Assembly (NCBI RefSeq): GCF_004011695.2
Contig: NC_082413.1
Span: forward strand, 186,001-250,000
DNA: 64,000 nt
Direction of reading: 5' to 3'
Origin: Ascochyta rabiei
Taxonomy: Eukaryota; Ascomycota; Dothideomycetes; Pleosporales; Didymellaceae
Of this stretch, positions 44,667-55,914 are shown one piece after another. Within the stretch, counting starts at the first letter, position 1, and every line of letters begins with the position of its first letter. The position numbers were made by a program, and so were the translations under genes. The notes under the pieces are model-generated. The model had not been told where the DNA came from, did no database searches, and saw nothing but the letters and a program-made list of their open reading frames with translations.

Positions 44667-45807
44667 ATGTCTCGATATCAGATCTCCACGGAGGCCAATG
44701 AGAGTACAGGCTCCGCCATCGTGACAGTAACTCCAGGAGCAGCTCATTCGATGGCTCCTAAGCTGCCTCAAAGAAAACAACGACCAAAAATGATTCTTGT
44801 TTTGGGCGGCACGGGTACTGGCAAGTCGTCTTTCGTAGCCACAACCTCTGGTCAAGCAGTTGGAGTTGGGCACGATCTCAGATCCTGTAAGATCCACCAA
44901 AACAGCTCGAGAAGTACAAACGCTCATAGTAATAGTCACGGCCACCTGCCAAGCCGTAGAGTTTAATTTAGCCGACAGGCAGGTCGTCCAACTCATCGAT
45001 ACACCCGGTTTTAGCGACACTTCGCGCCCAGACTTGGATGTCCTCAAAGCTATCGCTGGCTGGCTGCAGACAAACAAAGCTGCGATTGCCGGGGTCGTGT
45101 ATCTGCATCGCATTGATGAGAGGCGATTCACCGGAACTCACCGGTTAGTATTTGACATCGTGCGAGCCATCTGCGGCAAGCACTTCTATCCGCACCTAGT
45201 GCTGTGCACTACAATGTGGGACAAGCTTCACAGAGATGTTCTCGGTGAGGCAGAAGAACGCGAGAGCGAGCTGGTTGGAGCCGAAGATCTTTGGAACCCG
45301 TTGCTAGAAAGGCAAGCCGAGTACATGCGGTACACTGGTGATCGGGCCTCTGGGCTTGCCATCATCCAAAAACTACTCGAGCATCCGGCAACAGGCAAGA
45401 TGGAACTACAACTCGAGCTTCGTAATCCTTGCGATGTTGAGGATACACGCGCTGGGAGGGTCATTACCGCAGAGCTCCGCAAGAAGGAGGAAAGGCTCCG
45501 GCAGGAACGGCTCAAAGAAGAGGAAGAAGAGCGCGAGCTCCGGGAACAACTCTCTCTTGAGCGTGAAGCTCTGCAACGAGATGAGCAGAAGAAGCGTGAG
45601 CAAGAAGCTGCTATGTTCCGCCGCACCGATCGAAGGAGTTCTGGAGGTTCACGTAATGAGCGACGCCCCAGAGAGTCCCGTGATGTAAGGGAGGTTGTGC
45701 CTAGTACAAGAAGTAATCGCGACGGCAAAGGTAGATTGACGGAGCTTCATGACGGCGCGGGCAGCGCTAGCCAATCTAGGTGGGGTCTTGGATTCCTGAG
45801 AAAGTAA
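44667..45807 (+). CDS. AIG1-like P-loop GTPase with coiled-coil tail
   Basis: About 365 aa, from MSRYQISTEANESTG (an in-frame ATG lies at 44628). P-loop GGTGTGKSSF, then HDLRS; G3 motif DTPGFSDTS; IAGVVYLHRIDERRFTGTHR parallels LHGVILLHPIDGTRVTGSER in the divergent neighbour. TTMWDKL is at the G4 position. The C-terminal third is a strongly charged coiled coil (KKEERLRQERLKEEEEEREL) and a basic, disordered tail. There is no membrane helix. A frame change between 44886 and 44950 requires an intron. My preferred one is 44887-44929 (GTAAGA...CATAG, 43 nt), but GTAC...CCAAG at 44914-44953 is possible. If neither is used, the gene is broken here. Confidence 0.75.
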
Positions 45808-47038
45808 AGTTAGTTATCTTTGTTGGGGTTCGATACGACGAGGACATGAAAGCTTCTAATCTTGAATCCTCCTGGGTGTGCACAGTCGTGCCCTTTGTAT
45901 GTTGAAGTCGAGGTTGTCTTGTCACCAAAGTAAGCAGATCCATGCCCCAATCAAGCGATTGCATGTACGGCCCCCTACCACGTGCGACTGGCCAGCATAT
46001 GGAGGGCCTGATCCAGCCGTGTAGACAAACAAATCACTTTGTTCAACAACAAAAAGAGCAACAGCTATTAAAAGTGATGTATCCCTGATATCTATCAGTG
46101 GATGCGAGACGAGTTTCAGGTGCACATGGGGCTGCAGATGCTACTGCGCAGGGATCTGGTTCGCCGAATGTGGTAGGTAGCAGTGCACGCACATCGGTCC
46201 TGCGACAAGTGGACGCCACCTGCGTGCCTGGAGCAACCCCGCACTCAAGCTTTTATGTAAGCTTGCTTCGAAGCGTCGAAGCATGTCCTAGCGGGCTCTT
46301 AGTAGAGATAAGCCCCCCGATTGTGAGCTAGCGCGCTTGTAGCGTGGGTTAGCGCTGATAGTGGCTGAGCGGTTCACAGATAACTCGTCGGAAGTTTGAG
46401 CGATTTTTCGGGCGTCGCAAATGACAAGAGATGACGCAAGCTAAGATAGGCATAATCAAAGGACGATCTGTGGTGAAGAGACGCCAGAAGCGATGTTTAT
46501 CCTTTGCTTTGAAACGAGTCCGCGAGCCAGGCACCTAGTGACCTCATAATGTATCCTCACAGCCAGTCACAGAGGCCTCGGACCAGTCTTACATTAATCC
46601 ACACATTGTGTTGCATGATATCAAGGTGCGTAAGCCTAGGTTTGCAAGGGCGCCCTGATACGAGTGCTCGGTAGATCTTAGTAGAATGTCCTATACCAAT
46701 TATGTGTCAAACGCCGTGCCAGGATGGGTAGGTATAGTGGTTCGTGGGCGAAGATAGGCTGGGTCCCTGCGCCCGGATGCAGCCACCAGATGGCCGCTAC
46801 TGATTGTTTGCCGCGTGCTTCCTCATGTTCCAGTCCCTCGTTGCGTGCCGTCGTGTATATTACGCCGTCTCGCGCACACCTTGCTTCTTTCACTCGTGTC
46901 CTCCATCCTGACCCCCTTTTCTTGATCGCCGCACGACGTCTCAAACGTTTGCGACTTTAGACAGACGCAATTACTCCTTCTTAAGTTTAATCCAAGTGTC
47001 ACACGGTCCTCGCCGGCTGTCGTCACGTCCTTGCCACC
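45808..47038. other. Intergenic, no gene seen
   Basis: No coding sequence is supported. A small inverted repeat gcttcgaagcgtcgaagc lies near 46266-46283, with tagcgcgcttgtagcg-type repeats near 46320-46345. Promoter of the permease at the right end. Confidence 0.45.
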
Positions 47039-49089
47039 ATGAGCTTCGCGCACGAGACTGCCGGGATGGAAAAGAATCACCACGACGTCCCATCCACGCA
47101 TTACTCCCTGACAGATCATGTCAAAGCAAGTCAGCTCAGTACCGATGGCGAGGATGTCGCCATCGTCATCTCTGATCAGAACCAACTCAAGCGTGACTTG
47201 AAGGGTCGTCACATGCAGATGATTGCCATGTGAGTCTCGCCAGATACTCCCCAATGAAACAACTGGTTCGCTGCGACTGACAATATTTTTTAATACAGTG
47301 GCGGTGCCATTGGCTCCGGTCTGTTCATTGGTTCTGCCAGTTCCTTCACCACTGGTGGACCTGCCTCTGTCATCATCGGATTTACCGTCATCGGCATTAT
47401 GATTTACTTCATGATGCAGGCATTGGCCGAGCTTGCAGTCATGTACCCAATCAACGGAGCCTTCACCATGTACATCTGTCGATTTGTCGATCCATCCTGG
47501 GGCTTTGCCTGTGGGTGGCAGTACGCTATCAGCTGGCTCACTGTCCTGCCTTTCGAGATCTCTGCTGCTTGCAACATCATCCACTTTTGGCCAGGATCGG
47601 AGGGCATCAGCAATGCCGCATGGATTACACCACTTCTCGTGGCTTTAATTGGAATCCAATTTTTTGGTGTCAAGGGTTATGGCGAGGTGAGTGCATTGCT
47701 CTGTAACGTGTCCGGCTATGAGACAACCGGACTAACATTTCTGAACAGGTCGAATACGTGCTATCCATCATAAAGATCTTGGCTTGCGTAGGTTTCATGA
47801 TTCTAGGCATCATTATTGACACTGGAGGTGTGCCAAGCGACAAAAGAGGTTACATCGGCAGCAAATACTAGTATGTCCTCCCTGCTCGGATCGCTCGGCT
47901 ATTTACTGACTGTTTCTAGCAATATCCCTGGCGTGACCTCCGCAGGGTTCATGAACGGCTTCCATGGCTTCTGCGGCGTTTTCGTCAATGCGGCATTCGC
48001 ATACACTGGCACCGAGCTTACTGGCTTAGCGGCAGCTGAGACGGATAACCCAAGGAAGGAGATCCCAAAGGCCGCGAAGCAAGTCATCTATCGTATCATG
48101 ATCTTCTACGTCGTGAACCTTGCTCTGGTCGGTCTTATTGTACCCGCGGACAACGTAGCACTGAACGGCAGTGCTGGCTCCAGCTCGCTTCATTCACCTT
48201 TCGTAATCGCTATCCAGCTCGCTGGAATCAAGGCCCTCCCGTCAATCTTCAATGCCGTCATTCTCATTGCAGTCATGAGCGTCGCCAATGCTTGCACCTT
48301 TGGCTCCACACGCACGATGCAGGCTCTTGCGGCGAACGGTAAGTGGCCTGCGCCATACCATACTATTCGCTTACTGATCGCAATGATTGTGTAGGCATGG
48401 GTCCGAAATTCACCGCCTATATCGATAAGAAGGGTCGTCCAGTCGTTGTGGTGGTTATACAACTTCTGTTCGGACTGCTGGCATACATTAATCTTGCTCC
48501 CAGCGGCGGAGATATCTTCACCTGGTTGCTGTCTTTGTCTGGCATCACTGTACTGTTTGTCTTCGGCAGTATTGCTCTCGCCCACATTCGTTTCCGCAGG
48601 GCTTGGTGAGTTCCATGCTAATGTATGCAAAGTCTGTCTCGGCACTAAATTTTTTTTAGGGCATCGAAAGGCCACACTGTTGATGAGATCCCATACAGAG
48701 CCTCATTCGGCGTTTGGGGCTCTTGGATATGCTTCGCTATCTGCGCCATTGCGCTCATCGCCCAATTCTACGTCGCACTTTACCCTGTCGGTGGAACACC
48801 TCTCAGCGCCGAAAACTTTTTCGAAACCTACATGGCCGCACCCTTCCTTGTTGTCTTGTACTTCATTTGGAAGGTCTACAGCTGGTTCAAGTTCCCTTCG
48901 CACCGTCCATTGTGGATTGCAACCAAGGACATCGACATCTATACTGGCATGAGGCAGGAACAGAGGGACCTGATCAGCGGCGAAGGTGTGACGGAAGACC
49001 AGAGACGCGCGAGCATCCAGGAGATGCACGGCGAGAAGCAGACGGGTGTCAAGGCCTATATCATGAAGGCTGTTCATACAGTATTTTAG
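47039..49089 (+). CDS. Amino-acid permease (YAT family)
   Basis: Six exons: 47039-47229, 47299-47686, 47749-47870, 47920-48338, 48395-48605, 48660-49089; 586 aa. The start ATG sits in a good context (gccaccATG). The entry motif DLKGRHMQMIAIGGAIGSGLFIG identifies the fungal APC/YAT amino-acid permease family. FAYTGTELTGLAAAETDNPRKEIP is the conserved helix 6/7 region, and VANACTFGSTRTMQALA lies near helix 8. About twelve membrane helices are expected. The C-terminus (DIDIYTGMRQEQRDL) is the usual cytosolic tail. It imports amino acids with protons at the plasma membrane; specificity cannot be read from sequence. Confidence 0.93.
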
Positions 49090-50143
49090 CGGTGGACTTG
49101 CCTAGCTGGTGAGCACGTCCACAAAGATGAAGGATTCCCGAGGGTGTAAGAGTTTAGACAGATGAAACAATCGTGCTTGCAATGTATTGCATAATTACTT
49201 TCAAGACCGAGTATGGTGCTTGCTCAGTGGAGTGTCATGTTTGCTCCTTCTTGCCTTCCTGATCACTATTGTTCTGTTCCCAGTCACGTAGAGCTTAACT
49301 CAATCTGCACATGTTCTGCCCTCCGCTTAACTAAAAGACCCAACTAGCCGAGCGCAAAATATCGAATCAAGCTGTACTAATGACCCTTCGTTGGAATCAT
49401 TGTTCCAAAGAGACTAAAGCCGTACTGCTGACAACGTTCGTAAAGACCGAGAAGAGATTCACATAGCCGGTCCAAGAGCAATCAGATAGCAGGCATCCTC
49501 TTGTAGTGTTGCCGCCATGCATGCCCAGATGAGCAAAAGATGCTACAATTAACGATCACAGGCTACGGCTTCTCTGCCCCTCTTTATCCTTCAATCTCTT
49601 TCTTCATCAAACGCGATCCAGACATGACGTATGACCTCTGCGCGTCTCGATGAAGTTCTTCACAGAACCCATGCTCATCGTGCTAGCCACGTTAATCCGG
49701 GGTTTCCACACTGTGCAGTCATCAGTTCCGTGTCCACCTGAATTCTAACCTGATCAGACACACGTGAGCGAAGTCAATTTCTGCCTGGCGCAAGCTGCGA
49801 TATAGTCCAATGGCTTCTCCTCCTCCCTCTGCTCTTACACTCTCCATGCCCAAGTATCAGATTTAACCTTGGGTGGTCACATGTTCTGTTTGGCACCCAA
49901 AACTGCCGGTCACACATGGCATATCGCTAGTTCCTCCCGAGGCATTATGCTGCTTTTACCCTCATTTCAAGATACTTGTAACTTTTGGCCGCTGTTTAAA
50001 GCGTGATCATGCTCAAGCTGCGTGAGACACTAAAACAGTGTATAATTTATAAATTCAAACTTGTATATCCAGAAAATGAAGCCTAAAAGGATGAGTAAGA
50101 AGTGGTATACAACATCCCAGCGTTTGGTATTCTGTATCCAATC
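49090..50143. other. Intergenic, no gene seen
   Basis: About 1 kb with no open frame above 60 codons on either strand. No tRNA or repeat is apparent. Confidence 0.5.
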
Positions 50144-50662
50144 TCAGCTAACCGGCTCCCAGCTCAGGATATATGAAAAAGATGCAAGGGTCCCTACGTT
50201 CTCACGACGAGCTCTACAGATGTCGTGAGCAAGCCGCACCGGTTCTCGCAGTGCCTGAGGCCACATGGCTGCGGTGCCTGGAAATGGTCCACTACAACCT
50301 AGCCCGGCGTGATCTAGCTGATCCTTTTCATCCTCATAGAATTCGTCAAATGCAACAAAGACAAGGTAGTACCGGGGCCCGTTAGCCTCAAACTCTACGT
50401 CCACATGATGATCTGCTAGCAACGCTTTACGTTCACTGTAGCCCATTTTCTGATGCAAGTTGAGATGCTCCCTAAGATTGCTTTTCTTATCAGCAAGGCA
50501 ATCTGCGAAGACGTTTTGAACAACGGCTGGGTAGTCCCGTTTCCAGTTAGGGCGCGGCACACTATTAACCAGCCAGTACAATGCCGTAGGGAAGTGACTA
50601 CCCTGTATTGTTTTGATAAATGAGCTGATATTTCCCACCTGCAGCTCGCCCCGCCCGCCCAC
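50144..50662 (-). CDS. Hypothetical ORF next to 2EXR relic
   Basis: A 172-codon open frame starting MGGRGELQVGNISSF and ending FSYILSWEPVS. It includes YYLVFVAFDEFYEDEKDQLD and a charged middle. No domain is recognised. It may be a short independent gene or the 3' remainder of the adjacent broken 2EXR gene on the same strand; the 300 bp between them contain stops in the matching frames. Confidence 0.35.
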   Translation of the reverse strand: MGGRGELQVGNISSFIKTIQGSHFPTALYWLVNSVPRPNWKRDYPAVVQNVFADCLADKKSNLREHLNLHQKMGYSERKALLADHHVDVEFEANGPRYYLVFVAFDEFYEDEKDQLDHAGLGCSGPFPGTAAMWPQALREPVRLAHDICRARRENVGTLASFSYILSWEPVS

Positions 50663-50963
50663 AGTACCCTAGGACGGATGCCACTCCAAACCTATACAGT
50701 TGAAGCATGCAAAAGTAGGTTTATAGTAAGGTCGCTTAATCACGTATTGCCATGGTGCATGCTTAAGCAGCAACGCTGCTTGACCTTGACAATCATGCAG
50801 TCAGAGGACGACGAGGTCGAGCGTATGGATACAAGGGCGAAGCAGCTGCCAACTACTATGAAGAAACTAAATCAGTGGGCTAGCACCGCTACTGTACTGC
50901 GTCTCCTACCTACACTTCCATCTGTCGCGGGCGATATAGCGGATCCATGCTGCGGGGAATAGG

Positions 50964-51440
50964 CTAACTGTAATTGCAATTAGTTTTAATGTATCGCAGC
51001 GCTATTATGCGCGATAGCCGGCAGAGTGGGCGAAGCGTTGCGATCTGGTAATAGGTTGACAATAGCCGGCAGCGGCTTGTATACGCTATCTCATCGGCTA
51101 GGCCACTTTCTAACTCTTTATTGCTAGCCAAATCTGACTGTCCCATAACGGCCGGCACGGTAGTAGGGAGGTAGCGGGAAAAGGGGTTTGAGTCCTGCTT
51201 GGCTTCACTGGCGCGTCCTGAAAAGTCGTAGTTCAGGTCCTGATTATAGTGGACATCTGAGTACGTCTCAGGCATGCGATCAAATTTGTACCATTGGGTT
51301 ATACGGATGCTATCGCGTAAGAGTCCTGCATCTTGTAGAATGCCCTCAACTTCGATCCAGTGCACCCCACGAAAGGCCGGGAGTACCATTTCCCAGATAG
51401 CCTCTTGTAACTCAATTGCAAGGTCGTTGAAGATCGCCAT
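50964..51440 (-). pseudogene. Truncated 2EXR-domain gene
   Basis: The frame starting MAIFNDLAIELQEAIWEMVL PAFRGVHW has the 2EXR pattern (F..L..EL...IW...LP..R), found in large fungal multicopy families. It continues to RLLSTYYQIATLRPLCRLSR IIALRYIKT and stops soon after (NCNYS). Family members are usually longer. Downstream DNA contains SSSSDCMIVKVKQ-like sequence in another frame after stops, so the gene looks decayed. An unrecognised intron is the alternative. Confidence 0.5.
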
Positions 51441-51446
51441 GGCCAC

Positions 51447-51900
51447 AAAGAGATGCGCGATAGTTGCTCAGAAACTTTGTCGCGCTACACGGGTGCCATG
51501 CGCCTGTGTTAATGGTCAGGTGAACATTCTATGTTACCAAGATTAGGCTGCAGGTTCGGTGTTACATAGGCCCTACTCCGAGTCAGCTCGACCCACCGGG
51601 CAGTGTGGCCCGACCAGTCAGACCGATCCCGAAACTACCTTCTGACCTGCCGGAATCAGCATCACCACACTTTCTTCCTTCAATCGCGAGTCTCTGTCCA
51701 GTAATTGTTATCTTGTCAACCCGGCCATCGCTAGTGTCCAATTAAATGCACACCGCATTAGTGATGTGCTGCCAGACTTTCGTTAGGCTAGAGTTTGTAA
51801 ATCCGTTCGGTCCCCGAGATACTTAATGACTGTACAATGGACTCTAATTCGGATGGCTGATCCTAAGACTCGAAATAGATTGAAAAACAGCTGTAACACC
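51447..51900. other. Intergenic, no gene seen
   Basis: Between the 2EXR relic and the PD-(D/E)XK-like fragment. No supported feature. Confidence 0.4.
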
Positions 51901-51925
51901 AAATGAGGACGGGAAGGTTGGGCCG

Positions 51926-52463
51926 AGGCTGAACTCGAAGATGAGTATAAATACGAATTTAAGCTTTCCCAGGGTCTTCGCGAAGTGAGCAAAGTCTACG
52001 TCAAAGGTAAGCTCGCAGACCTGGTTCTGCCTAAGACTGCTCAGAAAAAGGGTATGATCATTGAACTCAATTGCAAGAATGCCTTTAGCCAGAAGGGAGT
52101 CCAGTTCTTAGACCCGGTAAACGCCGACGTTTACAAGAAGTCCAATGGCAGACCTGAATTTACCGACTATACTTTCGTAGCTCTTCCTGTGGCTTTCACA
52201 AGCGATGCCGATAAGTCTCTCCGGAAGATCGGCATGGAACCTATGCCAAAGCACCGGTGGCGCCCCCGAACACGATGCAGACGTACAGGGAGGATTTCAA
52301 ACTCGGTGGCTTATCTAATGACATGGAAGACTTGAACAAGGCCTTGAACGAGTTGTTCATCTCAAGGCCGAGTTCACCTACCTCACCCAAGGGTAAGCCA
52401 ACGTCAGGCAAAGGCAAGAAGGCTAAAGTATTGGAAAACCGTATAGTGATTAGTAATTCTTAG
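51926..52463 (+). pseudogene. PD-(D/E)XK-like gene fragment with frameshift
   Basis: Reading from about 51926, EDEYKYEFKLSQGLREVSK VYVKGKLADLVLP...KKGMIIELNC resembles the nuclease core of PDDEXK_9-type proteins (D in LADLVLP, then IIEL-x-C). The Lys expected after E-L is Asn. No start codon or upstream domain is visible. Near 52235 the frame changes by one base: KIGMEPM is followed in another frame by AKAPVAPPNTMQTYREDFKL GGLSNDMEDLNKALNELF and SRPSSPTSPKGKPTSGKGKK. This looks like the 3' remnant of a multicopy fungal gene, disabled by truncation, frameshift and a likely active-site change. Confidence 0.55.
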
Positions 52464-54041
52464 TAGGACTATGTGATTTCCCTCTTTTGGCTATTTACTG
52501 ACAATAGCAATGCATGGCGTGGCTGTTACCAGGTGCAAAAGAACGACCAAGATAAAATCAAGCTAACTCACAACTGCGCTTACTACTGTTGCACAGCAAT
52601 CATTGTTCTCTGAGAAAATTCCAAAATACGCCACGGGAATTACGGAGGAGCACCAACGACTAGAGTTCCAGGGAAGGATTGGCCAATTTCCATGCAAAAG
52701 CATGTTGGCACAGACGCAACCTTTACCTTCACCAAGAATGCTGAATATTAGACATGCTATATAGCTCAGAAGTATCGTACTTGCTTGTGCACAATGCACC
52801 CTGATCAAGCGGAGTGCTCTTTGGATAAGATTACTTTTCAGCCAGTATATCGTAGCACCTAGGAGCTCGGAACAGCAGTCTGGAGTAAGATCATAGTGTC
52901 ATTGCACTCATACAAAGAACTGTATCACAGAGATATAGTTGGTGTGTGTGGCAGGCCAAATCGCCAACTCCACAACGCAAAGTATGAGGCAAGGTCTGCT
53001 TCGCGTGCTACGTCCAAAGGCATTCTTTACACGAAAATTACCAACGGCAACATGAGATTCATCAAGGCTTCTATTGACTACAGAAACAGTCAATAAACGT
53101 GCGGCCGTAGGGCTGTGAAGAAACGAACACTCCACACCCCTCCCAAATGCACCGTTTATACGGCTTACAGGGATCGAAACAGAGATATGATCATGTTCAA
53201 TCCATGCGATCCATCTCCAGGCTACAATTTTGCGGCAGCCGGCAACGCCTTCCTTACTCGGCGCCATCACAAACTTGCACAAATGGTATATGCTGTCTAT
53301 TGCTCCAACAGTGGGAAGAGACATACTAAGAAATTGGACATCTATGCTCCGAAAGACATTTTCAAACAGGCAAACTCGGATTTCCAAGTGGAAAGAGCCC
53401 AGATCAACAAGAGGCTGTGGCAGAATATCATCATAAGCTACTCTCGCAATCCTGCTGCTGATTCAGTCAACCCCCACCGCCTTATTTCTCTACGGTTTCC
53501 TACAATTACATTGAATGTATTGATACGACACGTATGCTTGGAAGCTCATGATTATATCCGAGATCGTCACATACGGTTCGAATCCCTGTCATCTCCTGAA
53601 GAAAGTCCAAAAAGCAAAGCAATGGCTCAGGCAACCGGAGAGGTTTCAGCATCTTGGTGTGGTGAAACAAGGAACGAGGCAGAGCATCATTTAAAGACTA
53701 GCAAAAAAGGCAGCGCATTAGGAAAAAGAGGCAAAATCGAAAACCAGTGGTCAAAATAGGATCTCCATTTCTGCAACACTTGCTAGCACGTGTCAAGTTG
53801 TATAACGGCTGGTGCGAAATACACTCGTTTTCATATAATACACAAGCTAGCTATCTCACACTCTATGTTTCGCGGTCTTGCCTTGTTTATACTAATTTAG
53901 TCCAACGACATATGTTGAAGAGTATCAGAATCAGGCATCTGTAAAATCAACTGCAAAGTATATTACGTGGCAGCAAAAGACCATTACTTGACTGCCTACT
54001 GAGAACAAGCGGCTTGTTGTGCATTAAGTTTCTTCGTACCA
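52464..54041. other. Intergenic; one doubtful 214-codon ORF
   Basis: A plus-strand frame at 53115-53759 (MKKRTLHTPPKCTVYTAYRD ... KGSALGKRGKIENQWSK) is open for 214 codons. It overlaps a 159-codon minus frame at 52908-53387, and neither is recognisable. A tRNA B-box-like word occurs at 53575-53585 without a supporting fold. I do not call a gene. Confidence 0.35.
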
Positions 54042-55316
54042 TCACGTTCCATCCTCAGCTATCGCTGAGTCTTTGTCAGTGCTCCCCACCTCCACAGGGA
54101 ACTTCTCCAGGCACTCATACCACTGCACTACACTTCCAATAAGAAACGCCCAACTCCCCCAAAATGTAGAGAGACAAGCCTGGTACTGACTCCAACTACT
54201 TGTATCATATCCGAATGCCGGACAGATTGTGAACCCAATACCACCGATCAGATTCCACACTCCAATCCACCAGCCCAGCGTCCGAGGCGCCGGCTTCCAC
54301 CACTTAGACTGCGTTTCCAGCATGAAGAGTGTGCCAGAGATGATGAAGCCTAGGCCGCCGATAACCTGCGGTGTCCAGTAGAAGATGATGGTGATGGGGC
54401 GGGACATTCTGTTGTAAATTCCCGGGAGGGCTGTGAGACCTGATATCCAAAAGACCGTAGCACCGCAAAGTTGGAAGAAAGAGGCGAGGAAGCCAAGGTC
54501 GTAGACGTAATGCGTCTTTAAATTTGTTGTCGAGGGCCACCATACCCATGAGCGAGCTTCCGAGGCTGATTCTTCCTTCGACACATGACGAATGCCTTTC
54601 CCGACGAGGTTACGTTTGTTTAAATGGTGGTGCGTGCACTGCAACTTTGAGGGCTCGAGTTTCCTATCTCCGGTTTCGTCATCACCACCCTTATGCGACA
54701 GGGCTTGCTCAAGCGCCCATCCAAAGCATCCCGACTTGTTCTCATTCACAGCTTCAGCCATGAGCAGCAACGAACCAAACTCAAATACTGTCGCTCCAAC
54801 AAACGCAGTTATGCCTCCGCCATACAACTCTTCGTTTCGAAATTCCGAGTCAGGTTGCACGAGTGGCAGCCATACGAAAAACGCGTTGATGACCCATATC
54901 ACACTGCCAATCGTGAAGACATATGCAACATCGAAGGATATATCCCATATTGGGTAATACGTAAGCATACGCCAGACACCGCGTAAGATGTCGTTAAGCG
55001 ATGAGGTCACGTGTGGTGTCGTGAGCTGATTCGAACTGGCGTTGGCCTGATCCTGGCCCACGACTATGGCATGTCGTCCCTTACGATTGTTTCGTGACGA
55101 CCATTTGAATCGTACGTCCGGTCGCGATTCATATCGAAACTGTGCTTTCGTGGGGTTGAGGAAGGGGAGTGGACCGGAGATGCGATCTTGCTGTAGGTTG
55201 AGCGCTGGGTCATGTCGCAGTGGTTCGTGTGCAGGATGAAAGACCTCGGACCGCTTCAGGCTGCCCGTGGCTGCGCCTGTGGTGCTTTGCATGTCAATGC
55301 CAATGGCTATAGCCAA
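54042..55316 (-). CDS. Multi-pass integral membrane protein, unknown function
   Basis: A single exon of 424 aa from MAIAIGIDMQSTTGAATG (an alternative start is the second Met). A long polar N-terminus (about 115 residues) is followed by about six helices: VAYVFTIGSVIWVINAFFVW, GITAFVGATVFEFGSLLLMA, VYDLGFLASFFQLCGATVFW, FYWTPQVIGGLGFIISGTLF, WWIGVWNLIGGIGFTICPAF and STFWGSWAFLIGSVVQWYEC. A loop of about 75 residues lies between helices 2 and 3. The gene appears conserved in form to fungal integral membrane proteins without an assigned role. Upstream exons cannot be excluded. Confidence 0.75.
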   Translation of the reverse strand: MAIAIGIDMQSTTGAATGSLKRSEVFHPAHEPLRHDPALNLQQDRISGPLPFLNPTKAQFRYESRPDVRFKWSSRNNRKGRHAIVVGQDQANASSNQLTTPHVTSSLNDILRGVWRMLTYYPIWDISFDVAYVFTIGSVIWVINAFFVWLPLVQPDSEFRNEELYGGGITAFVGATVFEFGSLLLMAEAVNENKSGCFGWALEQALSHKGGDDETGDRKLEPSKLQCTHHHLNKRNLVGKGIRHVSKEESASEARSWVWWPSTTNLKTHYVYDLGFLASFFQLCGATVFWISGLTALPGIYNRMSRPITIIFYWTPQVIGGLGFIISGTLFMLETQSKWWKPAPRTLGWWIGVWNLIGGIGFTICPAFGYDTSSWSQYQACLSTFWGSWAFLIGSVVQWYECLEKFPVEVGSTDKDSAIAEDGT

Positions 55317-55914
55317 TTGTTGCGCAACAAATCGCAGTGCTCTGTTGCTAGTAGAATCGATTCCTGGGCAAAGCTTAATATGTTGCAGTGCCTCATTACG
55401 AAGCTATAGTTAGGGGTTGTTGTGATGACGTAGTGTGCGTCTTACCCTGCTTTGCACACCCCGAACATGCTTCATCCCCACCTTGTACTGCTACAACATA
55501 TTGTGCTTCCGCTTGCCGCCTCACCACGTTTCGATTCAGGCAGTCTAGAGTGCCATGGTTCAAAATTTGCAACGTACTCATTGCGACAACACACTGCCTA
55601 CTTCCGCTGACACACTTTGTTACTCCATATAGGATACACAACATGTATTGTTGAGCTGTCGGTCTGACTGATGAACCCTCGTTAAGGAGCCGCCCCCACG
55701 ACATGAATAACACGCATACAAGGGGCTGCAGCTGCGTCTGACCTATAATATGCCACATCGTGAGGAGGTTATAAATTTAGATTGTTCAGCCTTGTCGCTT
55801 CTTCACCTCATCTGCGAGCCATTTCCTTGTTTATCAGGTCTTGTAATCTAGTTCACACTGCCCGCGTAATTTACATTTCTCCTGTAGTTTCACATCCGTC
55901 ACCGCACAATCACG
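55317..55914. promoter_or_regulatory. Divergent promoter, membrane protein / DUF3176
   Basis: About 600 bp between two divergent start codons. Short open stretches on both strands are not recognisable. No factor site is assigned. Confidence 0.4.

Noticed and set aside
46823..47584. 253-codon antisense ORF at the permease 5' end
   Set aside because: Runs opposite the permease exons and an intron; no recognisable protein.
53575..53585. tRNA B-box-like ggttcgaatcc
   Set aside because: The flanking T-stem has a central mismatch, no A-box fits upstream and no acceptor stem pairs.
53115..53759. 214-codon ORF
   Set aside because: No family, overlaps an antisense ORF and lies among gene relics; not enough to call.
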